From the NCBI GenBank assembly GCA_028066055.1, contig JALCBY010000008.1, forward strand, positions 62,001 to 126,000: 64,000 bases of DNA, written 5' to 3'. The notes under the pieces were generated by a model. It was not told the origin of the DNA, searched no databases, and was given only the letters and a program-made list of their open reading frames with translations. Source of the stretch: Hyphomicrobiaceae bacterium. Its GTDB lineage: Bacteria; Pseudomonadota; Alphaproteobacteria; Rhizobiales; Methyloligellaceae. The translations under genes were made by a program, and so were the position numbers. Every line of letters begins with the position of its first letter. The first letter of the stretch is position 1. Of the stretch, positions 28,904 to 38,206 are shown in pieces.

Positions 28904-30337
28904 CTACGGGGCATGCAATTCGAGCGGGAATACCTTCTCCCGGTTCAGCAGCCAGTCGGGATCGAACACGGTCTTGATTCGCATCTGCTGTTCAAGATCG
29001 GTTTTTGAGAACTGGGTGAGCATCAATTCCCTTTTCTCAACACCGACACCATGCTCTCCGGTCAGACATCCTCCAACCTTCACACAGAGTTCAAGAACCT
29101 CCGCACCACATTTTTCCGCCCGCTCGACTTCTGCCGGATCATTGGCGTTATACAGGATCAGTGGATGCAGGTTGCCGTCTCCCGCATGGAAGATGTTGGC
29201 GACATTCAATTTGTATCTCGCGCAGATTTCGCCGATTTCGACGAGAACCTCAGGCAGCTTGCCGAGCGGAATGGTCCCGTCCATGCAATAGTAGTCGGAA
29301 ATCCGGCCGATCGCGCCAAACGCCGATTTCCGCCCCAGCCATATCGCCTTGCTCTCGGCTTCGCTCTGGCTCACTCTTATGCCCTTCGGCTTGAACGGTT
29401 TGGCTATGTCGGAAATCCGCCCCAGCAGGCTCTCAATCTCTTCCTCCGACCCTTCCACCTCAACGATCAGCAGGGCCTCGACATCCAACGGATAGCCTGC
29501 CTTGGCAAACTCCTCACAGACATGAATGGCCGGTTTATCCATGAATTCGATAGCCACCGGAATGATTCCGGACCCGATAATCGCCGCGACGCACGCGCCG
29601 GCCGCTTCGCTCGAGTTGAACCCCATCAGCATGGGACGGGCGCCTTCAGCAGCACGCAGAATTCGCACCGTCGCTTCGGTGACAATACCGAACTGCCCCT
29701 CCGATCCGATGATCAGACCGAGAAGGTCGTAGCCTGCGGCGTCGAGCTCCTTCCCGCCGATTTCGACGATCTCGCCGTCCATCAGGACTATCTTCAAGCC
29801 GAGCACATTGTTGGTGGTCACCCCGTATTTGAGGCAGTGCGCGCCGCCTGAGTTCATACCGAGGTTTCCGGCAAGGGTACACGCCAGCTGGCTGGACGGG
29901 TCCGGCGCGTAAAAGAATCCGTTCGGCGAGACGATGTTAGAAATACCGATATTGGTAATACCGGTCTGCACGGTTGCGGTTCTGTTCATGTAGTCGATAT
30001 CGAGGACGCGGTTCATTTTCGAGACGCCAAGAACGATGGAATCTTCCGACGGCAGCGCACCGCCGCAAAGAGATGTCCCCGCGCCCCTCGCAATGACCTT
30101 GATATCGTTCGCTTTACAGTAGCGCAGAACGCGTGAAACCTCTTCCGTCGTCGTCGGCAGAACCGCGGCGAGCGGCATCTGCTTGTATGCGGTCAATGCG
30201 TCCGTCTCGAAGGCACGCCGACCGTCCTCGTCGGCCACGACGCGATCGGTGGAAAGCAGGTCGCGCAGCCCCCGAATTAACCGGTCGCGATGGTTCAAAA
30301 CCTCGGCATTGGGTTCGAGGATTGCTAAACTGGTCAT
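28904..30337 (-). CDS. glcD: Glycolate oxidase subunit GlcD
   Basis: The main FAD-linked dehydrogenase subunit that oxidises glycolate to glyoxylate. FAD-binding motifs are visible (VIARGAGTSLCGGALP, PDPSSQLACTLAGNLG), as is the C-terminal HAGDGNLHPLILY and GGCLTGEHGVG that mark the family. I start at the ATG at 30337, with AGGGAAG just upstream, which gives 477 residues; an in-frame start at 30403 lacks a good site. First gene of the glcDEF-aceB operon. A LysR gene diverges 224 bp upstream and is the probable regulator. Confidence 0.96.
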   Translation of the reverse strand: MTSLAILEPNAEVLNHRDRLIRGLRDLLSTDRVVADEDGRRAFETDALTAYKQMPLAAVLPTTTEEVSRVLRYCKANDIKVIARGAGTSLCGGALPSEDSIVLGVSKMNRVLDIDYMNRTATVQTGITNIGISNIVSPNGFFYAPDPSSQLACTLAGNLGMNSGGAHCLKYGVTTNNVLGLKIVLMDGEIVEIGGKELDAAGYDLLGLIIGSEGQFGIVTEATVRILRAAEGARPMLMGFNSSEAAGACVAAIIGSGIIPVAIEFMDKPAIHVCEEFAKAGYPLDVEALLIVEVEGSEEEIESLLGRISDIAKPFKPKGIRVSQSEAESKAIWLGRKSAFGAIGRISDYYCMDGTIPLGKLPEVLVEIGEICARYKLNVANIFHAGDGNLHPLILYNANDPAEVERAEKCGAEVLELCVKVGGCLTGEHGVGVEKRELMLTQFSKTDLEQQMRIKTVFDPDWLLNREKVFPLELHAP

Positions 30338-30561
30338 CTTCCCTGCACCTGCAAAAACGTCGGTCCGACGGATTTCGTTTGCTCGAACCGGGAATCTGCT
30401 CACGAATTCGTCAGAAAATCCAGCCGGACTTAGGTCACAGCAGACGCCGATTTTGGTGTCTGGAATACATTATACCCATTGCCGCCATAGCCGCCATATC
30501 GTAAAATAAGTGAATTGATTTATGCGTTCATGTTGAAAATCGCAACAGAGTAGGATGTTCG

Positions 30562-31479
30562 ATGTCGACCGGTGATCTGGAAATCTTTGCGCGGGTGGTA
30601 ACAGCGGGCAATATGTCCGCTGCCGGTCGGGAAATGGGGTTGTCACCTGCTGTTGTCAGCAAGCGCATCAGCCATCTTGAGGAACGTCTGGGTGCAAGAC
30701 TGTTTCAACGCACGACGCGGCAATTGACCCTTACTGAATCCGGGCAGGGATTTTACGACCGGGTGGTCAACATTCTCGCCGGAATCGAGGAAGCGGAAGC
30801 CTATGTCACCCGGCGCAACGCGATCCCCCGGGGAACCCTGAAAGCGTCCATTCCGACCGCCTTCGGGCGCATGCACGTTGCCCCCTATATGGGCGACTTT
30901 CTCGAACAGTACCCGGACATGCGGCTCGATCTCGAACTGTCCGACGATTTCGTCGACATTGTCGGTGAAGGTTTCGATGTTGCTATCCGCATCGCGGAAC
31001 TCGAAGATTCAAGCCTTGTGGCCCGCAAACTGTCACCGAACCATCGCGTTATCTGCGCCGCACCCAGTTATCTGGAAAAAATCGGAGAACCGACGTCTCT
31101 TTCCGACCTTTCCAAGTTCAACTGCCTTACGGCAGCCGCGCAGGAGGTCTGGCGGCTTGAGGGACCCGAAGGGCCGGTTTCGATCCGTGTCAACGGCAAC
31201 ATCCGCACCAACTCGACGGAAGTCGTGCGCGAATCGGTAATCGCCGGCCTTGGGATCGCCCTGCGTTCGACATGGGATGTTGGGTCGGAACTGAAGTCCG
31301 GCAAACTCAAGATCATCCTTCCGGAGTATCACGAATCCTCCCGGGTCGCCGTCTATGCCGTTTACCCCTGCCGCCAGTTCATTCCCGCAAAACTCCGGGT
31401 GTTCATTGATTATCTCGGCAACCTTTACGGTCCTGAGCCTTACTGGGACAAGGGCCTCAAACTGCCACACCTGAACTGA
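30562..31479 (+). CDS. LysR-family transcriptional regulator, between glc and lut genes
   Basis: A 305-residue LysR protein with a typical N-terminal winged helix-turn-helix (MSAAGREMGLSPAVVSKRIS, then ERLGARLFQRTTR) and a C-terminal effector-binding domain. It diverges from glcD and is followed 82 bp downstream by lutA on the same strand. This position makes it the best candidate for control of the glycolate and perhaps lactate genes, with a small hydroxy- or keto-acid as inducer. That assignment is inference from context; LysR proteins often regulate the divergent operon. The AT-rich part of the divergent gap near 30470-30510 is a likely operator region. Confidence 0.93.
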   Translation: MSTGDLEIFARVVTAGNMSAAGREMGLSPAVVSKRISHLEERLGARLFQRTTRQLTLTESGQGFYDRVVNILAGIEEAEAYVTRRNAIPRGTLKASIPTAFGRMHVAPYMGDFLEQYPDMRLDLELSDDFVDIVGEGFDVAIRIAELEDSSLVARKLSPNHRVICAAPSYLEKIGEPTSLSDLSKFNCLTAAAQEVWRLEGPEGPVSIRVNGNIRTNSTEVVRESVIAGLGIALRSTWDVGSELKSGKLKIILPEYHESSRVAVYAVYPCRQFIPAKLRVFIDYLGNLYGPEPYWDKGLKLPHLN

Positions 31480-31561
31480 CCGCGTCCTCTGCTCGCTTGG
31501 CCGTCTCTTCGTCTATCGTTTGCTGGCGATTGGCGTAGACGCGCGCTAATCTCGGCCTGAA

Positions 31562-32353
31562 ATGGCAAAAAAAGCACAACAAGCCTCGCGGCCGCGCGTC
31601 GGTCTGTTTGTCACCTGCCTTGTCGACCTCATTCGTCCATCGGTCGGATTCGCCGCCGTGAAGCTGCTTGAGGACGCGGGTTGTGACGTTGACGTTCCCG
31701 ATGCCCAGACCTGCTGCGGACAGCCCGCCTATAACTCCGGCGACAAATCGGATGCGCGCGCACTCGCGCTGAACACGATCGCCGCCTTTGAGGACTTCGA
31801 CTATGTCGTCGCACCGTCGGGATCCTGTGCCGGAATGCTCAAGCACCACTATCCCGAACTGCTTGGCGATAACCCTGAAACGGCGGAGCGGGCCCATGCG
31901 TTTTCGAGCCGCGTCTTCGAGCTCGTATCCTTCCTGGTCGACATTCTTGGTGTGGACAGGGTCGAAGCGGATTTTCAGAGTACCGTCACTTATCACGACA
32001 GTTGCGCCGGGCTGCGCGAACTCGGCATCAAGCAGCAACCGCGTAAACTGCTTGCAAGCGTAAACGGCCTGACGCTTACGGAAATGGAAGATGCCGAGGT
32101 CTGTTGCGGTTTCGGGGGCACCTTCTGCATCAAGTATCCGGATATCTCCAACGCAATCGTGGAGAAAAAGACCGCCAATATCGCGGCAAGCGGTCCGGAA
32201 TGCCTTTTGGCCGGCGATCTGGGCTGCCTGATGAACATGGCCGGCAAGATGTCGCGCGAGGGCCGCAAGATCAAAGCGCGCCACGTCGCCGAGGTGCTCG
32301 CAGGTATGACCGACGATCCGGCGATCGGGCAACGCAAAGAGGGCGTCGAGTGA
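31562..32353 (+). CDS. lutA: L-lactate utilisation protein LutA (Fe-S, CCG domains)
   Basis: LutA (YkgE) is a cysteine-rich-domain protein of the LutABC L-lactate oxidation complex. Two CCG domains are seen, with CCGQPAYNSGD and later CCGFGGTFCIKYPDIS, and the protein begins GLFVTCLVDLIRPSVG, the typical opening. The 263-residue length is slightly above the family norm because of an extra C-terminal tail. The stop codon overlaps the GTG start of lutB, so the genes are translationally coupled. Confidence 0.95.
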   Translation: MAKKAQQASRPRVGLFVTCLVDLIRPSVGFAAVKLLEDAGCDVDVPDAQTCCGQPAYNSGDKSDARALALNTIAAFEDFDYVVAPSGSCAGMLKHHYPELLGDNPETAERAHAFSSRVFELVSFLVDILGVDRVEADFQSTVTYHDSCAGLRELGIKQQPRKLLASVNGLTLTEMEDAEVCCGFGGTFCIKYPDISNAIVEKKTANIAASGPECLLAGDLGCLMNMAGKMSREGRKIKARHVAEVLAGMTDDPAIGQRKEGVE

Positions 32354-33765
32354 AACCGACATCGCGCGCCTTCAAGTCCAACGCCAGCCGAGCACTGCGT
32401 GATGAACCGCTAAAAAGTGCGTTGAGTGGAATCAAGCACGGATTCGTCGCGAACCGGGCCCGTGCGCGCGCCAATCTGCCGGAATTCGAAGATCTTCGCG
32501 ACGAGGCACGCGCCGTCAAGGAGCACGCCCTGGCTCATCTCGACCTGTATCTCGAGGCTTATGAGAAAAAGGTTCAGGAGACGGGGGGACAGGTCCACTG
32601 GGCGGCGTCGGCAGAGGACGCGCGCGCCGCAATCCTTAAGATATGCCGCGACGCAGGCGCCAAGACGGTGACCAAGGGCAAATCCATGGTCGGCGAGGAA
32701 ATCGCCATCAACGCGTATCTTGAGAATGCGGGCATCACGCCGGTCGAGACGGATCTGGGCGAATACCTCATCCAGCTTCGACACGAGCCCCCGAGCCACA
32801 TCATCGCGCCGGCGATCCATCTCACCAAGGACCAGGTGGAGGCGGATTTCCGAAAAGCGCACACGGATCTGCCGTCTGCCCGCACCCTCGAGGAGCCCGA
32901 GCAACTCGTGGCCGAGGCGCGCGCGATCCTGCGCGAGAAATTTCTCGCCGCCGACGTCGGAATTACTGGCGCCAACCTCCTGATTGCCGAAACGGGCACA
33001 TCGGTCATCGTCACCAACGAGGGGAACGGCGACCTCACCCAGTGTTTGCCGCGTGTGCACATCGTCATCACATCGATTGAAAAGGTCGTACCCACGCTTG
33101 AGGATGCCGACACGATTCTGCGCGTCCTCGCACGTTCCGCAACCGGTCAGGAGTTCTCGACCTACACCACCTTAACCACCGGGCCGAAACGTGAAGGCGA
33201 TCCGGACGGACCCGACGAATACCACGTCGTACTGCTCGACAACGGACGCAGCGAAATGCTGGGCGGCGTGTTCCGCGACATGCTGCGCTGTATCCGTTGC
33301 GGGGCGTGCATGAACCATTGCCCGGTCTATGGCGCAGTTGGCGGACACGCTTACGGCTGGGTTTATCCCGGCCCCATGGGCGCGGTCCTCACGCCCTCGC
33401 TCATCGGTGTCGAAGAGGCCGGTCATCTGCCCAATGCGTCAACATTCTGCGGGCGATGCGAGGCTGTGTGCCCCATGCGCATCCCTTTGCCCAAGATGAT
33501 GCGGCATTGGCGCGAACGCGAATTTGAAAACGGCGACACGCCGACGCTCTATAAGCTGGGCCTGAAGCTCTGGGCCTTCGCCGCCAGGAGACCCGCCATC
33601 TACCATCGGCTCACGGGAATCGTTTCACCATTGCTTTCCCGTCTTGGGCGCAAAGGCCGTTTCAGCTCGATGCCGCTCGCCGGGGGGTGGACGCGTTACC
33701 GCGATCTGCCTGCCCCGCAAGGCAAGACGTTTCAGCAGCGCTGGCGTGAACGGGATGGGCAGTGA
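32350..33765 (+). CDS. lutB: L-lactate utilisation protein LutB (iron-sulfur)
   Basis: LutB (YkgF) is the iron-sulfur subunit of lactate oxidation. The 471-residue frame starts at a GTG (32350) overlapping the lutA stop as GTGA; a longer upstream frame runs through lutA and is rejected. Two [4Fe-4S] sites are visible: CIRCGACMNHC (Cys314, 317, 320, 324) and CGRCEAVCP (Cys367, 370, 374). The central TKGKSMVGEEIAIN and NEGNGDLTQCLPRVHI segments are the DUF162/LUD domain shared with LutC. The end overlaps lutC. Confidence 0.95.
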   Translation: MKPTSRAFKSNASRALRDEPLKSALSGIKHGFVANRARARANLPEFEDLRDEARAVKEHALAHLDLYLEAYEKKVQETGGQVHWAASAEDARAAILKICRDAGAKTVTKGKSMVGEEIAINAYLENAGITPVETDLGEYLIQLRHEPPSHIIAPAIHLTKDQVEADFRKAHTDLPSARTLEEPEQLVAEARAILREKFLAADVGITGANLLIAETGTSVIVTNEGNGDLTQCLPRVHIVITSIEKVVPTLEDADTILRVLARSATGQEFSTYTTLTTGPKREGDPDGPDEYHVVLLDNGRSEMLGGVFRDMLRCIRCGACMNHCPVYGAVGGHAYGWVYPGPMGAVLTPSLIGVEEAGHLPNASTFCGRCEAVCPMRIPLPKMMRHWREREFENGDTPTLYKLGLKLWAFAARRPAIYHRLTGIVSPLLSRLGRKGRFSSMPLAGGWTRYRDLPAPQGKTFQQRWRERDGQ

Positions 33766-34445
33766 TGAGCCGCTCGAACGCACGCAAGAACATATTGAAT
33801 GCCGTCCGACATTCGCTGGGTGTGACGGACACGGACACGGTGCGCGAGAAAACCGTTGCCAAACGGCTGAAGGCCCACAAGCCAAACCTCGTTCCAGAGA
33901 TAGCGAAGGTCAGCGGCAAGAAGGCCGTGGCGCTGATTAGCGAAAAACTCGAAGGCCAGGGCGCCACCGTGAGCCATGTCGACAAGCCGGACCAGATACC
34001 TGAACGGATCGCTGAGTATCTTCGCGAAAACAACCTGCCGGCAGAGTTCCGCACCGGCGACGACAGCATGCTGTCGCAAATCCCGTGGAGCAAGGCGTCA
34101 TCGCTGACGCGCCATACCGGACGGGGTCAAGGCGATGACGCCGTAACAATCAGCCGGGCGGACACGGCCGCGGCGGAGACGGGCACGCTGTTTCTGACTT
34201 CAGGCGCGGACAATCCGACAACCCTGAATTTCCTGCCGGACACGCATATCGTCGTGATCCGCGCGAAGGATATTCGCGGATCCTACGAAGACGCCTGGAA
34301 TATCCTGAGGAAAGCCTATAAAAAACAGGGCCTTCCACGCACCGTTAACCTTGTTTCCGGCCCCTCTCGTACGGCGGACATCGAGCAGATTATAGTCATG
34401 GGCGCACATGGACCGCGGCGGCTGCACGTGATCATCGTCGGATGA
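33765..34445 (+). CDS. lutC: L-lactate utilisation protein LutC (LUD domain)
   Basis: LutC (YkgG) is the smallest subunit, a LUD-domain protein of 226 residues. The diagnostic C-terminal half has ETGTLFLTSGADNPTTLNFLPDTHIVV-type sequence (here AAAETGTLFLTSG and NFLPDTHIVVI) and ends GPRRLHVIIVG. The ATG at 33765 overlaps the lutB stop as TGATG; a GTG one codon earlier is possible. It completes the lutABC operon. No lactate permease gene is next to it. Confidence 0.94.
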   Translation: MSRSNARKNILNAVRHSLGVTDTDTVREKTVAKRLKAHKPNLVPEIAKVSGKKAVALISEKLEGQGATVSHVDKPDQIPERIAEYLRENNLPAEFRTGDDSMLSQIPWSKASSLTRHTGRGQGDDAVTISRADTAAAETGTLFLTSGADNPTTLNFLPDTHIVVIRAKDIRGSYEDAWNILRKAYKKQGLPRTVNLVSGPSRTADIEQIIVMGAHGPRRLHVIIVG

Positions 34446-34612
34446 GACATTCGCGACGCCCCGTTGCAGCGGAGATGCGTCATCGTTTCAATCATCTACG
34501 CGCGCATTGGCATCCGGCGTGATGCGCCGCAGCGTTGCAGTATGATACAAGACTCAACCCCTTTCACGTGCAATAACACAGGGTGCCGAGCAGAGGGCAA
34601 GACCGCGTGGCC

Positions 34613-36598
34613 ATGGCTAAAAAAACCTTTCGCGAGCGATTGATCGACTACCCCCGGTGGGCGAAGCGCGGGTTGCTCATCGGCAACGACTTTTTGCTTC
34701 TCAGCATCGCGCTGTGGGCTGCTTATTCGCTTCGGTTGGGCGAAGCTTATGTACCCCCGGACGATGTTACCCTTGCTCTCTTCGTGCTGGCACCGACGGT
34801 GGGTGTCATTACGTTTTACATTCGCGGCCTCTACCGTCTGGTCACGCGCTACTTCAGTCAGGAAGCCGCGGGCCGGCTCTATGTCACGATCTTTCTGGCC
34901 GTCCTGATCTGGACCTTGCTGCTCTACCTCATCGGACTTCCCGGCGTACCTCGTTCGGTGGTGATCATCTATGCGTTTTTCGCCGCAGCCATGATCAGGA
35001 TTTCCCGCCAGTTCGCAGGCTGGCTTCTGCAGTCGATACCGAACGTTACACTTGCCAGCATCGATCCGCGTATGAAGGTGCTGATTTACGGAGCGGGCGA
35101 CACGGGCTTGCAACTGTTGCGCTCCCTGCGCGACAGCAGAGACTACCGGCCTATCGCGCTGGTCGACGACAATGCCTCGCTGTGGGGACAAAGGATCAAC
35201 AAACTCAAGGTCTATCGACCGAACAAGATCAAGAAACTGATCGAGCGTGATGGGGTCAAGGAGATCTTCCTGGCGATTTCATCCGCTTCAAGGCAACGCC
35301 GTAGCGCCGTCATCCGCTCCCTTGAGGACTTGCCGGTGACCGTCAAGACGCTTCCCGCACTGGAAGATATCGCCTCGGGCAAGGTGGAAGTTTCCGACCT
35401 CAGACCCATCGACGTCGAAGACCTGCTCGGCCGCGATCCGGTTCCGCCGGACGCCAGTCTCCTTGGCAAGCACATAACCGGCAAGAATGTTCTGATTACC
35501 GGCGCCGGGGGGTCGATCGGATCCGAGTTGACGCGTCAGATCATGAAACGCGCGCCAAAAAGACTGATCCTGTTCGATGTTTCCGAAGTGGCACTCTATG
35601 AGATCGAGGATCAGGCGGAACGCCTGCTCAAGCAGGCTTATGCCGAAGCGAAAGAGAATGGCACCGAGATGCCGGACACGGAAATCATCGTGGCCCTTGG
35701 TTCGGTTCTCGATCGTGAACTCGTGTCGCGAACCATCGAATCTCATGCTGTCGATACGATCTACCACGCCGCAGCCTACAAGCATGTACCAATTGTCGAA
35801 CAAAACCCGTTTACGGGTCTGCAAAACAATACGTTTGGCACGCTCATTGTCTCGCAAGCCGCAATCGACGCGGGCGTGGAGCGCATGGTGCTCATTTCGA
35901 CCGACAAGGCGGTCCGGCCGACAAACGTCATGGGTGCGAGCAAACGATTGGCGGAAATGGTGCTGCAGGCGCTGTCGGCCAAGAACCGATCCAAAACCGT
36001 ATTCACCATGGTCCGGTTCGGAAACGTGCTCGACTCCTCAGGATCGGTCGTGCGCCGATTCAGAAAACAGATCCACGATGGCGGACCCGTCACGGTCACC
36101 CACCCCGAAATCATCCGCTACTTCATGTCGATCCCGGAAGCCGCAGAGCTTGTTCTGCAGGCCGGCTCGATGGCGGGCGGTGGAGAAGTCTTCGTGCTTG
36201 ATATGGGAAGTCCCGTGAAGATTGCCGATCTCGCACGGACGATGATCCATCTCTCCGGGCTGGCGGTGCGGGATGAGGATCATCCCGACGGAGACATTGC
36301 CATCGAATATGTGGGTCTGCGTCAGGGCGAGAAGCTGTATGAAGAACTTCTCATCGGCGAGAACACCACTGGCACCAAACATCCCCGCATTATGAAGAAT
36401 TCCGAGCCGTTCCTGAAATGGCCCGCCCTTAAGGCCGAACTTTCGGAGCTTGAACTGTCCATCGACACCTATGATGCGGAAAAGGTCGAGGCAGTTCTCA
36501 AGCGCACAGTCGAAGGCTACACAAACAGTGAGCAGAGCGAGGACGTCGTGCCGGAACAAACCGGTGATTGGGCTCCGGCCTCACGGCTGATTCACTGA
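34613..36598 (+). CDS. Membrane-bound UDP-sugar 4,6-dehydratase/epimerase (CapD/PglF/WbpM-like)
   Basis: A 661-residue inner-membrane enzyme with about four membrane helices in the first 145 residues, then a CoA-binding-like Rossmann domain (MKVLIYGAGDTGLQLL) and a C-terminal extended short-chain dehydrogenase domain (NVLITGAGGSIGSELTRQI). The catalytic region reads NVMGASKRLAEM, with Met in place of the usual Tyr of the YxxxK motif, as in WbpM-type 4,6-dehydratases. These start the synthesis of UDP-QuiNAc, UDP-diNAcBac or related sugars for LPS, capsule or protein glycosylation. I start at the ATG at 34613; ten codons upstream are also open. No glycosyltransferase lies adjacent. Confidence 0.94.
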   Translation: MAKKTFRERLIDYPRWAKRGLLIGNDFLLLSIALWAAYSLRLGEAYVPPDDVTLALFVLAPTVGVITFYIRGLYRLVTRYFSQEAAGRLYVTIFLAVLIWTLLLYLIGLPGVPRSVVIIYAFFAAAMIRISRQFAGWLLQSIPNVTLASIDPRMKVLIYGAGDTGLQLLRSLRDSRDYRPIALVDDNASLWGQRINKLKVYRPNKIKKLIERDGVKEIFLAISSASRQRRSAVIRSLEDLPVTVKTLPALEDIASGKVEVSDLRPIDVEDLLGRDPVPPDASLLGKHITGKNVLITGAGGSIGSELTRQIMKRAPKRLILFDVSEVALYEIEDQAERLLKQAYAEAKENGTEMPDTEIIVALGSVLDRELVSRTIESHAVDTIYHAAAYKHVPIVEQNPFTGLQNNTFGTLIVSQAAIDAGVERMVLISTDKAVRPTNVMGASKRLAEMVLQALSAKNRSKTVFTMVRFGNVLDSSGSVVRRFRKQIHDGGPVTVTHPEIIRYFMSIPEAAELVLQAGSMAGGGEVFVLDMGSPVKIADLARTMIHLSGLAVRDEDHPDGDIAIEYVGLRQGEKLYEELLIGENTTGTKHPRIMKNSEPFLKWPALKAELSELELSIDTYDAEKVEAVLKRTVEGYTNSEQSEDVVPEQTGDWAPASRLIH

Positions 36599-36745
36599 CA
36601 CACCCCGGAACGCCGTCAGGTCAAATCGTTGAATTGGTCGCGGTGACAGCACGCGCTTCTCATACTAGCCTCGATGAAACGTTGAGTTTCGCTGCGGATT
36701 CCAGCCGATGCGCGAGAGGCAAGTGCCGACCAAGAAAGCTTACTG

Positions 36746-38197
36746 ATGCGCCCTTCCCTGTTTCTAGTGCTGCTGTTTTCCGCACTCGGACTGATTGCGC
36801 TCGGCCTTGGTTTTGCATTCGGTTGGGCCATCCTCAACGCACAAGGCCCGGAATTCCTGCAAGGTGCGCTGCTGATCGGCGCTGCGGGACTCTTTGTATT
36901 TCTGATGGCGCTGGTCGGGGTCTGGGCACTCCTGCATTTGCGTATCGTACAGCCGATTGAAGCCCTGACGCGCGAGGTTCAGACCCTCACCCACGCGCAG
37001 AAAATCCGGCAGATCGAACTGCCCGAAGGCCATATGACGGGCGGCCTTGGCGAAACGGTGCAGGAGCTGATCGCAAAGTTTATAGAAGCGCGCACCGAAC
37101 GCCAGGAGGCGATAGACGCCGCACTGGAGCGCGGCGACACTTACAAAAGGCGTCTGGAAACCATCCTCCTCGACCTGAGCGAAGGTGTCATCGTCTGCAA
37201 TCTGGACAACCGCGTTCTGCTCTACAACCAGGCGGCAATGCGCATCCTCAATCGCCCGGAATCACTCGGGCTCGGACGGCGGCTGTTCGCCCTGTTCGAA
37301 CGCGATGAAATATTGAAAGCCTTGGCGGAACTCACCGAGAAACAGCGCGCGGACACCACCCGCAAACTTCGCATCACGAGAACCGTCGCCTGCAAGAGGG
37401 TCGACGGCGGTGAAACCCGCGAAGCTCAACTGGCGCTGATCTGTTCGGACGAGATCGAAACGGAAGGATATGTGCTGACATTCACACCCGATGCAGCAAG
37501 CCTCGATGATACGGACAGCACACTGCCGCCGCGTCCCGAGTTTTACGACTTCGATCTGTTCAAGTGTCCTCCCGACCGCGATGTCCTGGACATTCTGCTC
37601 AAGGAAATCCGGTATGTCGTGTTCGACACCGAAACGACGGGCTTGAGCCCATCAAAAGGCGACGAGATTGTTTCCATCGGCGCCATCAGGATCGTCAACA
37701 ACCGGATCGTCAGGGGCGAGGCCTTCGAACAGTTGATTCATCCCGGCAGAAAGATCCCCAAGGCATCGATCCGCTTTCACGGCATAACGGATGAGCATGT
37801 GAAGGGAAAACCGAAGGCGCATGATGTGTTGCCCCACTTTCATCGCTTCTGCGGGCGTGCGGTGCTTGTGGCCCATAACGCCGCATTCGACATGAAGTTT
37901 CTGGAATTGAAAGAAAAAGTATCTGGTGTATCATTCGCCAACCCGGTGCTGGACGTGTTGTTGCTCTCCGCATTCTTGTATGATCATGCCGAAGACCACT
38001 CTCTGGGCGCGACCGCTGAGCGGTTCGGCGTCGATGTGTCGGATCGGCATTCGGCGCTGGGTGACGCCATGACGACCGGCGCAATTCTGCTTGCGATGCT
38101 GGGCCCGCTGGAGGAACGCGGCGTCGTGACATTGGGCGACGCTCTCAAGGTTTCCAGCAAGCAGGTCAAAATCCGAAAAATGCAGGCGCGGTTTTAG
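36746..38197 (+). CDS. Membrane protein with HAMP/PAS-like region fused to a DEDDh (DnaQ-type) exonuclease
   Basis: The 483-residue protein has two N-terminal membrane helices (about 5-30 and 40-65), a HAMP-like linker starting RIVQPIEALTREVQTL, a predicted coiled coil, and a PAS-like region (about 135-260; LSEGVIVCNLDNRVLLYNQAA). The C-terminal 190 residues are a 3'-5' exonuclease: Exo I VVFDTETTGL, HGITDEHV, Exo II AHNAAFDMKFLE and Exo III HSALGDAMTTG with its His, so all DEDDh residues are present and it should be active. Signal-sensing modules joined to a nuclease are unusual. It could degrade DNA or RNA near the membrane in response to a ligand, or work in repair. It is not the replicative epsilon subunit. 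Confidence 0.88.
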   Translation: MRPSLFLVLLFSALGLIALGLGFAFGWAILNAQGPEFLQGALLIGAAGLFVFLMALVGVWALLHLRIVQPIEALTREVQTLTHAQKIRQIELPEGHMTGGLGETVQELIAKFIEARTERQEAIDAALERGDTYKRRLETILLDLSEGVIVCNLDNRVLLYNQAAMRILNRPESLGLGRRLFALFERDEILKALAELTEKQRADTTRKLRITRTVACKRVDGGETREAQLALICSDEIETEGYVLTFTPDAASLDDTDSTLPPRPEFYDFDLFKCPPDRDVLDILLKEIRYVVFDTETTGLSPSKGDEIVSIGAIRIVNNRIVRGEAFEQLIHPGRKIPKASIRFHGITDEHVKGKPKAHDVLPHFHRFCGRAVLVAHNAAFDMKFLELKEKVSGVSFANPVLDVLLLSAFLYDHAEDHSLGATAERFGVDVSDRHSALGDAMTTGAILLAMLGPLEERGVVTLGDALKVSSKQVKIRKMQARF

Positions 38198-38206
38198 AAG
38201 CTTACC

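Noticed and set aside
32104..32349. Upstream extension of lutB through lutA
   Set aside because: Overlaps conserved lutA coding sequence; the GTG at 32350 overlaps the lutA stop and gives a normal LutB length.
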